A stretch of DNA of 18,238 nucleotides from CAZMVU01 sp964569295 (GCA_964569295.1 CAZMVU010000087.1:1-18238); one strand, 5' to 3'. Numbered from the stretch's first letter, positions 7,598 through 16,225 are shown. A program made the numbers and translations. Notes: generated by a model not told the origin, from the letters alone.

Positions 7598-7954
7598 ATG
7601 GAAATGAGTTGGATGAGTGTCAAGGCGATCCTGCGTGAAGTCTTGCAGGAGGAAATGGGCACCGGCCGCTATGAGATCGCGCCCAAGTGGGACGGCGGCA
7701 AAGTGATCCTTCAACCCGCCGACCCGAGTCAAAAGGCGCACGAAGTGCCGATGGACGCGTTCTTCAAGAAGATCACCGGCGTACGCGAAAAGCTGCGCGT
7801 GCTCGAACAGAAGATCAACAACCACAAAACGCTCTCGCACGAGGACAAGATCGAGTTGCAGAAGTATATCACGCGCGCCTACGGCAGCCTGACCACCTTC
7901 AACGTACTGTTTCGCGAGCAAGAAGACCGCTTCCACGGCGCGGGGAGCGAGTGA
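7598..7954 (+). CDS. Conserved small cytosolic protein of unknown function
   Basis: This 118-residue protein has no signal peptide. The start at 7598 is set by AGGAGA seven bases upstream; the longer frame has no such site. The first half has a short helix (VKAILREVLQEEMG) and a strand-rich patch (YEIAPKWDGGKVILQPADP); the second half is two charged helices (FFKKITGVREKLRVLEQKIN and LSHEDKIELQKYITRAYGSL). The pattern seems familiar from hypothetical proteins of planctomycete-like bacteria, but I know no function. It ends one base before cysM, so the two are probably co-transcribed and translationally linked. This could mean a role near sulfur or cysteine metabolism, or only shared expression. 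Confidence 0.8.
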   Translation: MEMSWMSVKAILREVLQEEMGTGRYEIAPKWDGGKVILQPADPSQKAHEVPMDAFFKKITGVREKLRVLEQKINNHKTLSHEDKIELQKYITRAYGSLTTFNVLFREQEDRFHGAGSE

Positions 7955-7955
7955 C

Positions 7956-8936
7956 ATGACACAGCCCCGTAGTAGAGATGGGCAAACGCCGGATACGGCC
8001 GTACTCGCGGCTGGCGGGCCCATCGGCACGGGGCTGCTCGATGCGGTCGGCAATACCCCGCTCATCGCGTTGAACCGGCTGTGCCCCAACCCGCGCGTGC
8101 GGCTGCTGGTGAAGCTCGAGGGCAACAACCCCGGCGGCTCGGTGAAGGACCGCACGGCCTTGTATATGATCCGCGCCGCCGAGGCGGCGGGGGAACTCAC
8201 ACCGGGCAAGATTATCCTCGAGCCGACCTCGGGCAACACGGGGATCGCCCTGGCCATGATTGGCGCCGCCAAAGGCTACCGGGTGAAGCTCATGCTGCCC
8301 GGCTGCGTAAGCCGGGAGCGCAGCGATGTGCTGGCCGCCTACGGCGCGGAGGTCGAGCTGACCCCGGCTGGCGAAGGAACCGATGGCGCCATTCACCGGG
8401 CGCAGGCCACCTACGAGGCGCACCCCGAGCAGTACTTCATGCCGAACCAGTTCGCCAACCCAAACAACACCCGCGCCCATTATGAGACCACCGGCCCCGA
8501 GATATATGCGCAGACAGACGGCGATATCGACATGTTCGTGGCGGGTATTGGAACCACGGGCACGCTCATGGGCGTAAGCCGGTATTTGAAAGAGCGGGCA
8601 CCGAAAACCCGCGTGATCGGGGTCGAGCCTGTCCCGTGCCACGCCATACAGGGCCTGAAGAATCTCACCGAGTCGATGCGCCCGGCCATCTTCGACCCCG
8701 GCCAACTCGATGAAACAATCGTCATGAGCGATGAAGAAGCTTTCGAGATGACGCGCCGGCTCGCACTCGAAGAAGGCATCTTCGCCGGCGTGAGCAGCGG
8801 TGCGGCGGTGGCGGGGGCATTGCGCATGGCCGGGCACGTGGATCACGGCACGATCGTGACGCTCATTTGCGACCGCGGCGACCGCTACCTCAGCACCATG
8901 CTCTTCCGCTCCGTATGCGCCAAGTGCCCACCGTAG
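7956..8936 (+). CDS. cysM: Cysteine synthase, CysM type (PLP-dependent)
   Basis: This cytosolic enzyme makes L-cysteine from O-acetylserine (or O-phosphoserine) and sulfide or thiosulfate. The 326-residue protein has the beta-substituting PLP fold: GNTPL (32-36), LEGNNPGGSVKDRTAL with the PLP lysine Lys64, the substrate loop TSGNTG (91-96), the phosphate-binding GIGTTGT (197-203), GVSSGAAVAGALR (278-290) and CDRGDRYLST (305-314). The EGNNP-GSVKDR and CDRGDRYLST segments are closer to E. coli CysM than CysK. An extra 20 or so residues precede the core, and the C-terminus carries a CAKC pair (321-324), which might bind metal or be redox-active. GGGGAG lies eight bases before the ATG. The gene follows the 118-residue gene after one base. 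Confidence 0.93.
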   Translation: MTQPRSRDGQTPDTAVLAAGGPIGTGLLDAVGNTPLIALNRLCPNPRVRLLVKLEGNNPGGSVKDRTALYMIRAAEAAGELTPGKIILEPTSGNTGIALAMIGAAKGYRVKLMLPGCVSRERSDVLAAYGAEVELTPAGEGTDGAIHRAQATYEAHPEQYFMPNQFANPNNTRAHYETTGPEIYAQTDGDIDMFVAGIGTTGTLMGVSRYLKERAPKTRVIGVEPVPCHAIQGLKNLTESMRPAIFDPGQLDETIVMSDEEAFEMTRRLALEEGIFAGVSSGAAVAGALRMAGHVDHGTIVTLICDRGDRYLSTMLFRSVCAKCPP

Positions 8937-9020
8937 CCGCCGTGTCCCCATCCCCACCGCCACTGTCTCAATAGGCCCTGTGTGTCCCACCGGCGGGGAG
9001 ATTGTTTTGCACCAACGCCG

Positions 9021-9049
9021 GTAGTGTCCCAGATTATCTTGGACACTAC
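9021..9049. terminator. Near-perfect palindrome between convergent genes
   Basis: GTAGTGTCC (9021-9029) and GGACACTAC (9041-9049) form a 9-bp perfect stem, and the centre AGAT-T-ATCT is itself nearly symmetric, so the whole 29 bases is almost a palindrome. It lies between cysM (ends 8936, plus) and the NYN-like gene (ends 9094, minus) and would work as a hairpin on either transcript. There is no U-tract, so it may be a factor-dependent or bidirectional terminator, a protein-binding site or a remnant repeat. Confidence 0.5.
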
Positions 9050-9093
9050 GGGGAAGGCTGCGCTGCCTTGCACCGGCGGCGCTTCCGGCCCTG

Positions 9094-9768
9094 CTACTTC
9101 CTGAGCCCGGGGAAACCGTGGCGCTCTTGCACCGGCTCGCTCTTACGGCCGGTGAACAACCGGTCCGCGTGATCCGAGAGGTCGAGGAACCGCATGTTCT
9201 CGTATTTGTTGATCACCTGCGTCCACCGCGGATCCAGGTACTGCCCGAAAAAGGCAAGGGTCACGCCGAGCCCCTTTTCGACCGCGTCGAGCACGGGACG
9301 CCGCAGGGCGAACGAGTCCGTCACGATAACGGCGTGGTCTGCCGATTCGCTGCCGCCGAGAAAACCGAGGGTATAGGCGATGCTGGCATCGAACCGGATG
9401 TGGCGGAATACCTCTTCCTCGACCAGTTGGCGGTTACAGACATCCGCCGCCCATGGCGTCTCGGTAATCACATCGAGCCCGATACTTTCGAGAAACTGGT
9501 TGAACTTGTTCTGGCCTTCATTGTTCGGGTCGGTCGATGTAAAATAATAGGCCAGTTCATAGGGCAACGCATCGACATCGGCATCCACGAATTCAGCCGC
9601 ATCTTCCGCCACCATATCCAGGAATTCCGTATACTCGAACCGGTTGCCTTTGAACCCCGTCATGAGGGCGAAGAAGAAGGCCGAGCCGTCCATGAGAAAA
9701 GCGAGACGCGGCTGCCCGTGGCCGTCCGACGCGAAGTCATCATCATAATCAAATTCATCATTCGGCAT
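9094..9768 (-). CDS. NYN/PIN-like (LabA/DUF88-type) putative ribonuclease
   Basis: This 224-residue cytosolic protein probably belongs to the NYN branch of the PIN superfamily, which uses clustered aspartates and a metal ion to cut RNA. The signs are FLMDGSAFFFAL (24-35, Asp27), RFDASIAYTLGFLGG (125-139, Asp127) and HAVIVTDSFALRRPVLDAV (145-163, Asp151), matching the usual FIDGxN, xVDxxLxxD and SxDxDF positions. The last motif is altered: TDSFA replaces SGDSDF, so activity is not assured. The N-terminus is very acidic (DEFDYDDDF). I chose the start at 9768 because AAGGAG lies about 11 bases upstream; an in-frame ATG at 9807 is possible but has no such site. It has its own strong promoter and appears to be a single-gene unit. 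Confidence 0.62.
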   Translation of the reverse strand: MPNDEFDYDDDFASDGHGQPRLAFLMDGSAFFFALMTGFKGNRFEYTEFLDMVAEDAAEFVDADVDALPYELAYYFTSTDPNNEGQNKFNQFLESIGLDVITETPWAADVCNRQLVEEEVFRHIRFDASIAYTLGFLGGSESADHAVIVTDSFALRRPVLDAVEKGLGVTLAFFGQYLDPRWTQVINKYENMRFLDLSDHADRLFTGRKSEPVQERHGFPGLRK

Positions 9769-9834
9769 AAATTTTGGATCTCCTTCAATTATTTCGATGG
9801 AACACACTGCGCGTTCTCATCCGAACCGCCCGTC

Positions 9835-9863
9835 AGTATAGGCCCCGTTCGGAAATGCGTCAA
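9835..9863 (-). promoter_or_regulatory. Strong sigma70-type promoter of the NYN-like gene
   Basis: On the minus strand TTGACG (9858-9863) is followed after exactly 17 bases by TATACT (9835-9840). Both boxes match the consensus at five of six positions. Transcription would begin near 9828, giving a leader of about 60 bases to the start at 9768. Confidence 0.7.
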
Positions 9864-10029
9864 ATCGCGCCGCCTGTTCAACGTGCCATCGCGTCTCCCC
9901 TGCGGCCTGCGCTTCAGCCGGTCCATGTCGTGCCATCGTGAAACACGGTTTTGAAGTCGAGGCGGGGCTGCATCAGGTCAAGCTCGATGAATTTGCCGCT
10001 CGCTAGGGCGGTTCCCCGCCATGGCCGCC

Positions 10030-13000
10030 TCATTGTGCGTGGCTGATGCCCAGGAACGCGAGGCGCTTGAGGTGGGCCAGCACTTGCACCAAGCGCGCGG
10101 CATTGTCCGTGGTGCAGACATTCGTCCGGGCGTCCGGCAGATCCAGCGGCCGCATGTCGATGTAGGGACGGTCGTCGCCCGGACCCCGGGGCACGAAACC
10201 CCGGGCAACCGCGCCGGGCAATGCGCCGCGCTCCAACCCGGCAAAGACGAGGTAGCTGTGATAGGCGGGGAGAAAATCGCGGCCTACTTCCTCGATAAGG
10301 CTCACACCGGCCGGATTGTTGCCGAGGATCCAGTTAATCTGGTCATGAACGAAATTGAGGTAGGTGCTCTTCGGATTGAACCGGTAGGCCCGGGCCACCG
10401 CAAGCGCCATACGCAGCAGGTAGACCGTGTTGCCGGTAACCCGCTGGACATCCGCATCGGGCGGGGCGAAGAAATGCGGCGATTGCGGCGGGCCGTAGGT
10501 CACCACGCCGAAGGGATTCTGGGCGAGTTGCACCAGATTGTCAGCGAAGGCCATGTTCTCCAGGCCAAGTTTCACCGAGGTAAAGGCGCCGTATTCATCG
10601 TCATAGGCGATAAGACTTTCGGAGTACGGAAGGAATTCCTTTCCCATTTCCATGCCGGGGTACAGAGCCTGGGCAATCGCGCCCGCTTCGTTATCGCCCG
10701 TGGCCACTTGTAACTGCATAGCCGTACCAAAGCGGACGGGGGCCGGCGCGCCCGCTTCCTCGGCGGCTTCAAGAACCTCCATGGCGGCCCGGGCATAGTC
10801 TTCGCCCTCGGTTCGGGCCAGGAGTGCAAGGGCATAGGCGAGAGCACCGGGGGCGTTGCAGCGCACGGCATGACGCTCATCACCGGTATCGCGCTCGTTG
10901 TCGGTATCCTGCCCCGGCTCGCCGAGGTAGCCGGGTGTCCGCTGCACACCGGCATAGAGCGCGGGACCGGTGATCGCCATCTTGCGCAGGAACGGCGCGC
11001 CGCCGCGCAGGATTTCGAGCAGATCCGGCGTGCCGTCGCGATTGGCGTCGTCCTCGTCGAATTTCCAGCCCGCCACACGGTAGGCATCGGCCAATGCCGT
11101 GGCGATGGCGACGTTGTTTTCCTTGGCGAAGCGGCCGTCATCGTACCAGCCGCCCACCAAATCAACCGCTGTGTCCGCCGCTGGATCATAGGCGTCATCG
11201 GTGTGCCATGCCTCATGGAAATCGGGGACATCCACCCCGGCGCGCATGCCGTCGATATGATCCAGCAGCACCGGGAGAAGCCGCTCCCACAGCAGGCCCG
11301 GTCCGATGCTAAAGGTTTGCGACGTAGCGGTGGCCCCATCGAAAGTGACCTTGATCCGGTATTCGCCCGGCTGATCGAAGGCGGAGAAGTCGCCCTGCGC
11401 ATAGTAACCGCCCCAGGGGCGGCCATAGGCGCCGGTAATGCGTTCGCTCAGGGCAAATTTGCCGGTGTGTACACGTTCGTCCGCCTCATTGAGCACTTCG
11501 AATCCCGCCTGGCCCGGCATGACATTACTCCAGGCAGTAAACCGCTTGGGGGCCTTCGTTTCGTAGCCAAACTGATTGTAGAAGATCCTGGCTTTCGGTA
11601 GCCGTTCAACCCGGCCGTTCAACTGGGCACCGTCCCACCAGGCCGGGCCGTCACCGTCGGTCGTGAGGGCTAGCATGGCGTGCTGCGCACCCGCCGGCGG
11701 CTCGACCCCGGACAGGTTGAACCGGCGCCAGCCATCGTCGCGCGGCGGCGCAGCCTTCAGCGCATCTTCCTGAACGATACCTTCCCCCCCGATCCAACGG
11801 AGCACGGCGCTCGCTGCGGCCTCGCCCCGCGCCAACACGGAACCCGACACACTGCGCAGGTCCGAATCGAGCGCGAGAAACTCGGATACAATGACGCACG
11901 GCTCACCCGCCGGCTCGACCCGCAGCGAGGCCTCCCCAATCAGCTTGGTTTCCGTGTCGCGCGCCCAGGCGGCATCCGCCCCCGCCTCCGCCGTCCAGCC
12001 GAGGGGCTGCTCACCGGCGGCTGGCACCTCGAAGCTGCCGAGGGCCAGCATGGACACCGTGTCCGAGATGGTGACGGGGCCCTCCTCCTCGGCATCGTCC
12101 AGGAAATCGGACGACAACGCGGCGAAGGCGCCCGTGCGCGCCGGTCCGCCCCGATGGCCGGGCCATGGCATGAGGCGCGGGCGATAGCGCTTTTCCTGCG
12201 TGAGACAGCGCACGCACGCGTCGCGTCCCGCGAAGACCAGGCCGGTCTGGTCGTTCTGGTTTATATCGACAAGCGCCGCGGCATGCGGCAACGCGCGCGC
12301 CGTGGTGTAGGAAAGCTCTTCGCTGCCATCGGGACCAAGCACATGGAGTACGCCATCGGCGCCCGCAGCCACCACCTCGATCGCGCCGTCGCCGTCGACA
12401 TCGCCAAGGGAAAGCGCAACAGCCGCCGCCACGGTCAGGTGCACGGTCCACTTATGTGCCCCATCCGCCGCAAAAACATGCACGCCGCCCGCGCTGTCGC
12501 CCACGACGATTTCCGCCTTCTGATCGTTGTCCAGATCCCCCACGGCGATGCTGACGCCCACCTCGGGATCGACCTCGCCCAGGAAACGCGTTTTCCACAG
12601 TTGGTCGCCGAGATCAGCGTCGTAGGCGTAGAGGCAGGGGCCGGGCGCAGCCACGGCATAGAGTTCCGCGAAGGTGTCGTCGTCGGTATCCGCGAGCACC
12701 ACATCGCCGGCAAAAACCCCGCCCGGCGTGGCCCGCCAGCGCTGGTTACCGTCGTAATCGAACGCGAGGGGGCCTCCGGCATCGAGCGCGAAAACCTCGC
12801 TGAACCCGTCGCCGTCGACGTCCATGGCCGCCACACTGCCGCGCAACGCGAAAGACGGTTCCGCGTCGGACGCTTTCACCTGCCATAGCAAGTCACCCCG
12901 GGCATCACGCACGCCGATCACGCGAGCGCCTGCATACACCACATCCTCCCAGGTGTCATCGTCCACATCGCACCACAGCACGCCCACCGGGCCACCGCCG

Positions 13001-13371
13001 GGGTACGCATGGCGCCACTCCTCGGTCCCCCGGTCTCCGCGCAGACAGACGATGGCATCGCCATCCTGCACGGCAACCAGAGCGCGGCCGGGCGTGGCAT
13101 TGGCGCCGAGCGCTGGGGCGGCCATCACTTGCGGGCGAAACGCGGGCTCCGTGCGCCAGAGCACATTGCCGCCCGCATCGAGGCACACCAGGCGGCTACC
13201 GTGGGCATCGGCGGCGATCGTCTCGAGCCCCGGCGCGCGCGTCAAATCGGCCACGAGCACCGCCGGCTGGCGCGCGGCTTCGGTAGTGTGACTCCAAAGC
13301 AGGGTATGGGCTTCTTGCGCATTTACCACGTGGGCAGCCAAGAACAACACCAACGGCAACGCTATTCGCAT
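10030..13371 (-). CDS. Secreted beta-propeller / Ig / GH9-like fusion protein
   Basis: This exported protein has 1113 residues. GGAAGGGGAG eight bases before the ATG and a signal peptide (MRIALPLVLFLAAHVVNA) fix the start at 13371. Residues about 30-420 form a propeller of eight repeats spaced by about 45; most carry FG-GAP calcium-type motifs (ADLTRAPGLE, CDVDDDTWED, MDVDGDGFSE, ADTDDDTFAE, GDLDNDQKAE, GDVDGDGAIE). A jelly-roll, carbohydrate-binding-like region follows (437-585), then a CelD-type Ig domain (592-690, starting ARIFYNQFGYETKAPKR) and a GH9-type alpha barrel (694-1113) recognised by LVGGWYDDGRFAKE and INWILGNNPAGVSL. The canonical base Asp of DAGD is Arg747 and the C-terminal NE motif reads TNVCTTDNA (1083-1091), so both catalytic acids seem missing. 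It is likely related to glucan binding or breakdown, but cellulase activity is doubtful. Confidence 0.82.
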   Translation of the reverse strand: MRIALPLVLFLAAHVVNAQEAHTLLWSHTTEAARQPAVLVADLTRAPGLETIAADAHGSRLVCLDAGGNVLWRTEPAFRPQVMAAPALGANATPGRALVAVQDGDAIVCLRGDRGTEEWRHAYPGGGPVGVLWCDVDDDTWEDVVYAGARVIGVRDARGDLLWQVKASDAEPSFALRGSVAAMDVDGDGFSEVFALDAGGPLAFDYDGNQRWRATPGGVFAGDVVLADTDDDTFAELYAVAAPGPCLYAYDADLGDQLWKTRFLGEVDPEVGVSIAVGDLDNDQKAEIVVGDSAGGVHVFAADGAHKWTVHLTVAAAVALSLGDVDGDGAIEVVAAGADGVLHVLGPDGSEELSYTTARALPHAAALVDINQNDQTGLVFAGRDACVRCLTQEKRYRPRLMPWPGHRGGPARTGAFAALSSDFLDDAEEEGPVTISDTVSMLALGSFEVPAAGEQPLGWTAEAGADAAWARDTETKLIGEASLRVEPAGEPCVIVSEFLALDSDLRSVSGSVLARGEAAASAVLRWIGGEGIVQEDALKAAPPRDDGWRRFNLSGVEPPAGAQHAMLALTTDGDGPAWWDGAQLNGRVERLPKARIFYNQFGYETKAPKRFTAWSNVMPGQAGFEVLNEADERVHTGKFALSERITGAYGRPWGGYYAQGDFSAFDQPGEYRIKVTFDGATATSQTFSIGPGLLWERLLPVLLDHIDGMRAGVDVPDFHEAWHTDDAYDPAADTAVDLVGGWYDDGRFAKENNVAIATALADAYRVAGWKFDEDDANRDGTPDLLEILRGGAPFLRKMAITGPALYAGVQRTPGYLGEPGQDTDNERDTGDERHAVRCNAPGALAYALALLARTEGEDYARAAMEVLEAAEEAGAPAPVRFGTAMQLQVATGDNEAGAIAQALYPGMEMGKEFLPYSESLIAYDDEYGAFTSVKLGLENMAFADNLVQLAQNPFGVVTYGPPQSPHFFAPPDADVQRVTGNTVYLLRMALAVARAYRFNPKSTYLNFVHDQINWILGNNPAGVSLIEEVGRDFLPAYHSYLVFAGLERGALPGAVARGFVPRGPGDDRPYIDMRPLDLPDARTNVCTTDNAARLVQVLAHLKRLAFLGISHAQ

Positions 13372-13666
13372 GATAGTCGCTCCCCTTCCGCATCGGGCGA
13401 ATTTGCGCCACCCGGTACGCGGGTCGTACTCCGTTTCGCGGGTTGCGCGACGCAGGCCGGTAAATGCGGCCTCGACAGGACGCGCCACCCATCCCGACGA
13501 GAGGATACCCCCAACCGCTTCGCACGCACAAATGCACCGGCACACCCATATGCCGCATCAGCCCATAGGAACGAAGAAGCGGCCGCCACTACGATGGCAG
13601 ACAAGACAGGAGCCTTCGTTACGCCATGTGCGGACGCAAGCGCGTGTATACCGGAAAGCCGGCCGA
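13372..13666. other. Intergenic region upstream of the GH9-like gene
   Basis: This stretch separates two minus-strand genes and probably contains the GH9-like gene's regulatory DNA. I see its Shine-Dalgarno sequence next to 13371 and a short CCGG-AAAG-CCGG hairpin (13651-13662) a few bases after the stop of the membrane protein gene, but no clear promoter boxes. A minus-strand frame (13673-13362) through it overlaps both neighbours and has no recognisable domain. Confidence 0.5.
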
Positions 13667-16225
13667 TTACCATTCGGGGGGCTCGAGCTGACGCAGCCGG
13701 CGCTGAGACAGGTGGTGCCAGGGGAAGCGTTCGAGGGCAGCCCGGTAGTAGGCCATGGCCGCCCGGCGGCGCCCTTGTTCTTCGAGCAGGCGGCCGGTGA
13801 AGAAATACGGGGTGTGCAGATCAGGGTGTTTCCGGCGCAGTTCCGCAAGCATTTCGAGGCCGGAAGCGGCATCATCGCTTTCCAGCCATTGTGCGAGCAG
13901 GCGCCAATAGGCGAGATCAAAACTGGGGTCGACGGCGATCGTACGCCGAAACGCATGGTGTGCTTTCTTTGCCGCGCCCAGTTCTCGCAACGCCTCGCCT
14001 TTGTGGAACCAGAAGCTGGGTACCTGCGGCCATTGCACCAGCAGTTCATCGAAGATTTCCAGGCGCCGCTCAGGCTGATTGGGGGCATCCCATATGGAGT
14101 AGCAGCGCCAAAAGGGATTGGCCGGGGAATTGTAGAAGCGGAATTCGGCCTTCTGCTGCCCCGGCCCGCCCACCCGCTGCCAGGTTATCGGTTTGCCCGG
14201 CGGCGAGGGCAGGGTGAAATGCGTCCACAAAGGGAACTGCTCCGGCTCAACGACGCGGCGCAAGCCTTTGAAGTGCGGGACCAACTCGTTCCGGATGACC
14301 ACGCCCTCGAACCGCGAACAGTTCCAGCCATGACCATGAAAATCCGCCTTGTAACTTTCGTAGACGGGAAAGAAATACTGAATGTCTACTCCTTCGTTGT
14401 TGTTGTTGGCAAAGTTGACATAGGCCGGGTGCGAAAAATCATACAAAGCGCTGGGGGCCACGAAATGCAGCCAGATGGCGAACGGCGCACGCACGCCTTC
14501 GAATTGCGCCACAAGGTAGTTGGCCTTCCAGCCGTCGGTGAAGTTCGGCTCGCTTTTTCCGGGCAACGGCCGCTTAAGCCGCATCAATGTCACCTGTTCG
14601 CCTTGTTCGCGCGTCACGGGTACCGGTTCGTACTCTGCTTTTTCGCGCGCTTGCAAACGGTGCACTACCTGGTCGTGTTGTACAGCAAGCAGGACAGCAT
14701 AGACCGGCAGGGCTATCAGCAAGACAATGAGCACGAAGATTCCGGCGCGCTGAACACGGCGTCGCACAGGCGCGCCCACCGCCGTTTCAGGCGCTTGTGC
14801 GGCGCCGGCGGCGTCCGGTTTCTTCCGCCGGCGAAACAGGCGCCAGGCAGGACCTGCCACGCGATAGACGCCCAGGACCTGCAACCAGAACGGCACAAAA
14901 ATATAATGGGCATAGTGCCGCATTGAAAACTGCAAGCAATGGTAGGCCCCGAAATACAACACCAGGAAAAGCACGCCAAAGCCGAGCATCATGCTGCGGC
15001 TGGCCGACACGAGCACCAGCCCGATAAGGGAGGCCAGGGCTATCCATTGCACCACCACCGGTTGTTCAAGCTTCATCGCCGTACCCCGGGCAAAGGCGAT
15101 TATTGCGGCGAATCCCCGCGTAAGCGCATCGGCGGGAAAGGCGGCGGCTATCTCTAGAACAAGGCTTTTCTCTGCGGGGGTATCCTCGATATGGCGCGTA
15201 CCTTGCTCCGGGGCTTCCGTCGTCCGTTTGTAATGAAAGTGAGGCGCCAGGCTCACATACATGTCGGTGCGCACCGTCAGCCGCTCATAAGAGGGGATAC
15301 TCAGATCCATAGCGCGCTCGTTCGGCGATGTCATGCCCATGAGCACATTGTGCGGGTATTCGCTCCCCCGCTCGTAGTGCAGCCAGGGCACGGGTTGTGC
15401 GCCCAGGAAGACCACGCCCGCATAAAGCAGAACCCCTGCCGCGCGGTGCGCCGCCCCAAGGCGCGGGGTCCCTCGAACAAACACCCCGAGTACCAGGAGG
15501 CTCGGGGGAATGACGACGATCACATCTTGCCGGAATCCCAGCCCAATGGCGGTCAGCAGGCCGGCAAAAGCACTGAGCACAAGGTATTGCCGCAAACGCA
15601 GTGGCCGGCGTATGCACCATCCAAGAAGAAACAGGATGCCGAGGATAAAAGGCACTTTGCTGTAATCACGAATATCGATTATGTGCGGCATGGCCAAAGG
15701 AGGCGACATGCAGAAGAGGGTGACCACGGCCGCCCACAGGCGCGGCAGTGTCAATCGGAGGAAGGCGTACAGGGCTGCGGTGGCGCCGGCATGCAAAAGA
15801 TGGACGACAATATACAGGTTGTCCCAATGGATGCCGAACAACCACCATACCGCGGCGACTACATAGAGGTTATACGCGCGTATGGCCTGTAGTTCTTCCA
15901 GATAGTGATCAAGCGGTCTGGCAGGCAGATGCTCGGGGAGTTCATCCAGATCGAGCGATGTCCGCTCGCCGGCGAGAAACGCCGCCAGTTCCGGCGATGC
16001 GCTGGCATCGGGACTGGCAAACCCTTCGCCGGCAAGCAGCATGATGGGGATTCCGAAGTCGAAGCCTGCGTTGAACCCCTGGTCGCTGATATTGCCGCGT
16101 TGCCACAGTACGGCGCCGGCAAGTAAAACGGTAATCACAACGACCGCCAGCACAATTACCGTCTCGATGGCATACCGACGCCCGTTCGAATACCGGTTTT
16201 CTCCATCTGTCCGCATGTAAGCCAT
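13667..16225 (-). CDS. Polytopic membrane protein with C-terminal TPR region (GT-C-like)
   Basis: This 852-residue protein is not assigned to a family with certainty. I start it at 16225, shortly before the first transmembrane helix (YAIETVIVLAVVVITVLLAG); the upstream extension has no support. A large extracytoplasmic loop rich in acidic residues follows (ISDQGFNAGFDFG), then a series of helices to about 515, including VPFILGILFLLGWCIRR and QYLVLSAFAGLLTAIGLGF. This layout resembles GT-C fold glycosyltransferases (ArnT/PMT-like), which use lipid-linked sugars, but the usual catalytic motif is not obvious. Residues about 516-700 are a soluble mixed domain, and about 701-840 form TPR-like helices (FWFHKGEALRELGAAKKAHH; GRLLEEQGRRRAAMAYYRAA). 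Roles in surface glycan or glycoprotein assembly are possible. It ends 295 bases before the GH9-like gene. Confidence 0.68.
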   Translation of the reverse strand: MAYMRTDGENRYSNGRRYAIETVIVLAVVVITVLLAGAVLWQRGNISDQGFNAGFDFGIPIMLLAGEGFASPDASASPELAAFLAGERTSLDLDELPEHLPARPLDHYLEELQAIRAYNLYVVAAVWWLFGIHWDNLYIVVHLLHAGATAALYAFLRLTLPRLWAAVVTLFCMSPPLAMPHIIDIRDYSKVPFILGILFLLGWCIRRPLRLRQYLVLSAFAGLLTAIGLGFRQDVIVVIPPSLLVLGVFVRGTPRLGAAHRAAGVLLYAGVVFLGAQPVPWLHYERGSEYPHNVLMGMTSPNERAMDLSIPSYERLTVRTDMYVSLAPHFHYKRTTEAPEQGTRHIEDTPAEKSLVLEIAAAFPADALTRGFAAIIAFARGTAMKLEQPVVVQWIALASLIGLVLVSASRSMMLGFGVLFLVLYFGAYHCLQFSMRHYAHYIFVPFWLQVLGVYRVAGPAWRLFRRRKKPDAAGAAQAPETAVGAPVRRRVQRAGIFVLIVLLIALPVYAVLLAVQHDQVVHRLQAREKAEYEPVPVTREQGEQVTLMRLKRPLPGKSEPNFTDGWKANYLVAQFEGVRAPFAIWLHFVAPSALYDFSHPAYVNFANNNNEGVDIQYFFPVYESYKADFHGHGWNCSRFEGVVIRNELVPHFKGLRRVVEPEQFPLWTHFTLPSPPGKPITWQRVGGPGQQKAEFRFYNSPANPFWRCYSIWDAPNQPERRLEIFDELLVQWPQVPSFWFHKGEALRELGAAKKAHHAFRRTIAVDPSFDLAYWRLLAQWLESDDAASGLEMLAELRRKHPDLHTPYFFTGRLLEEQGRRRAAMAYYRAALERFPWHHLSQRRLRQLEPPEW

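Noticed and set aside
13362..13673. Minus-strand frame with a signal-peptide-like segment (APVLSAIVVAAASSFLWADA)
   Set aside because: It overlaps both neighbouring genes, has no clear ribosome binding site and loses protein-like character after the hydrophobic part.
13370..14926. Plus-strand open frame of 518 codons
   Set aside because: It is long only because it is antisense to the membrane protein gene; there is no domain or ribosome binding site, and the minus strand encodes clear transmembrane and TPR segments.
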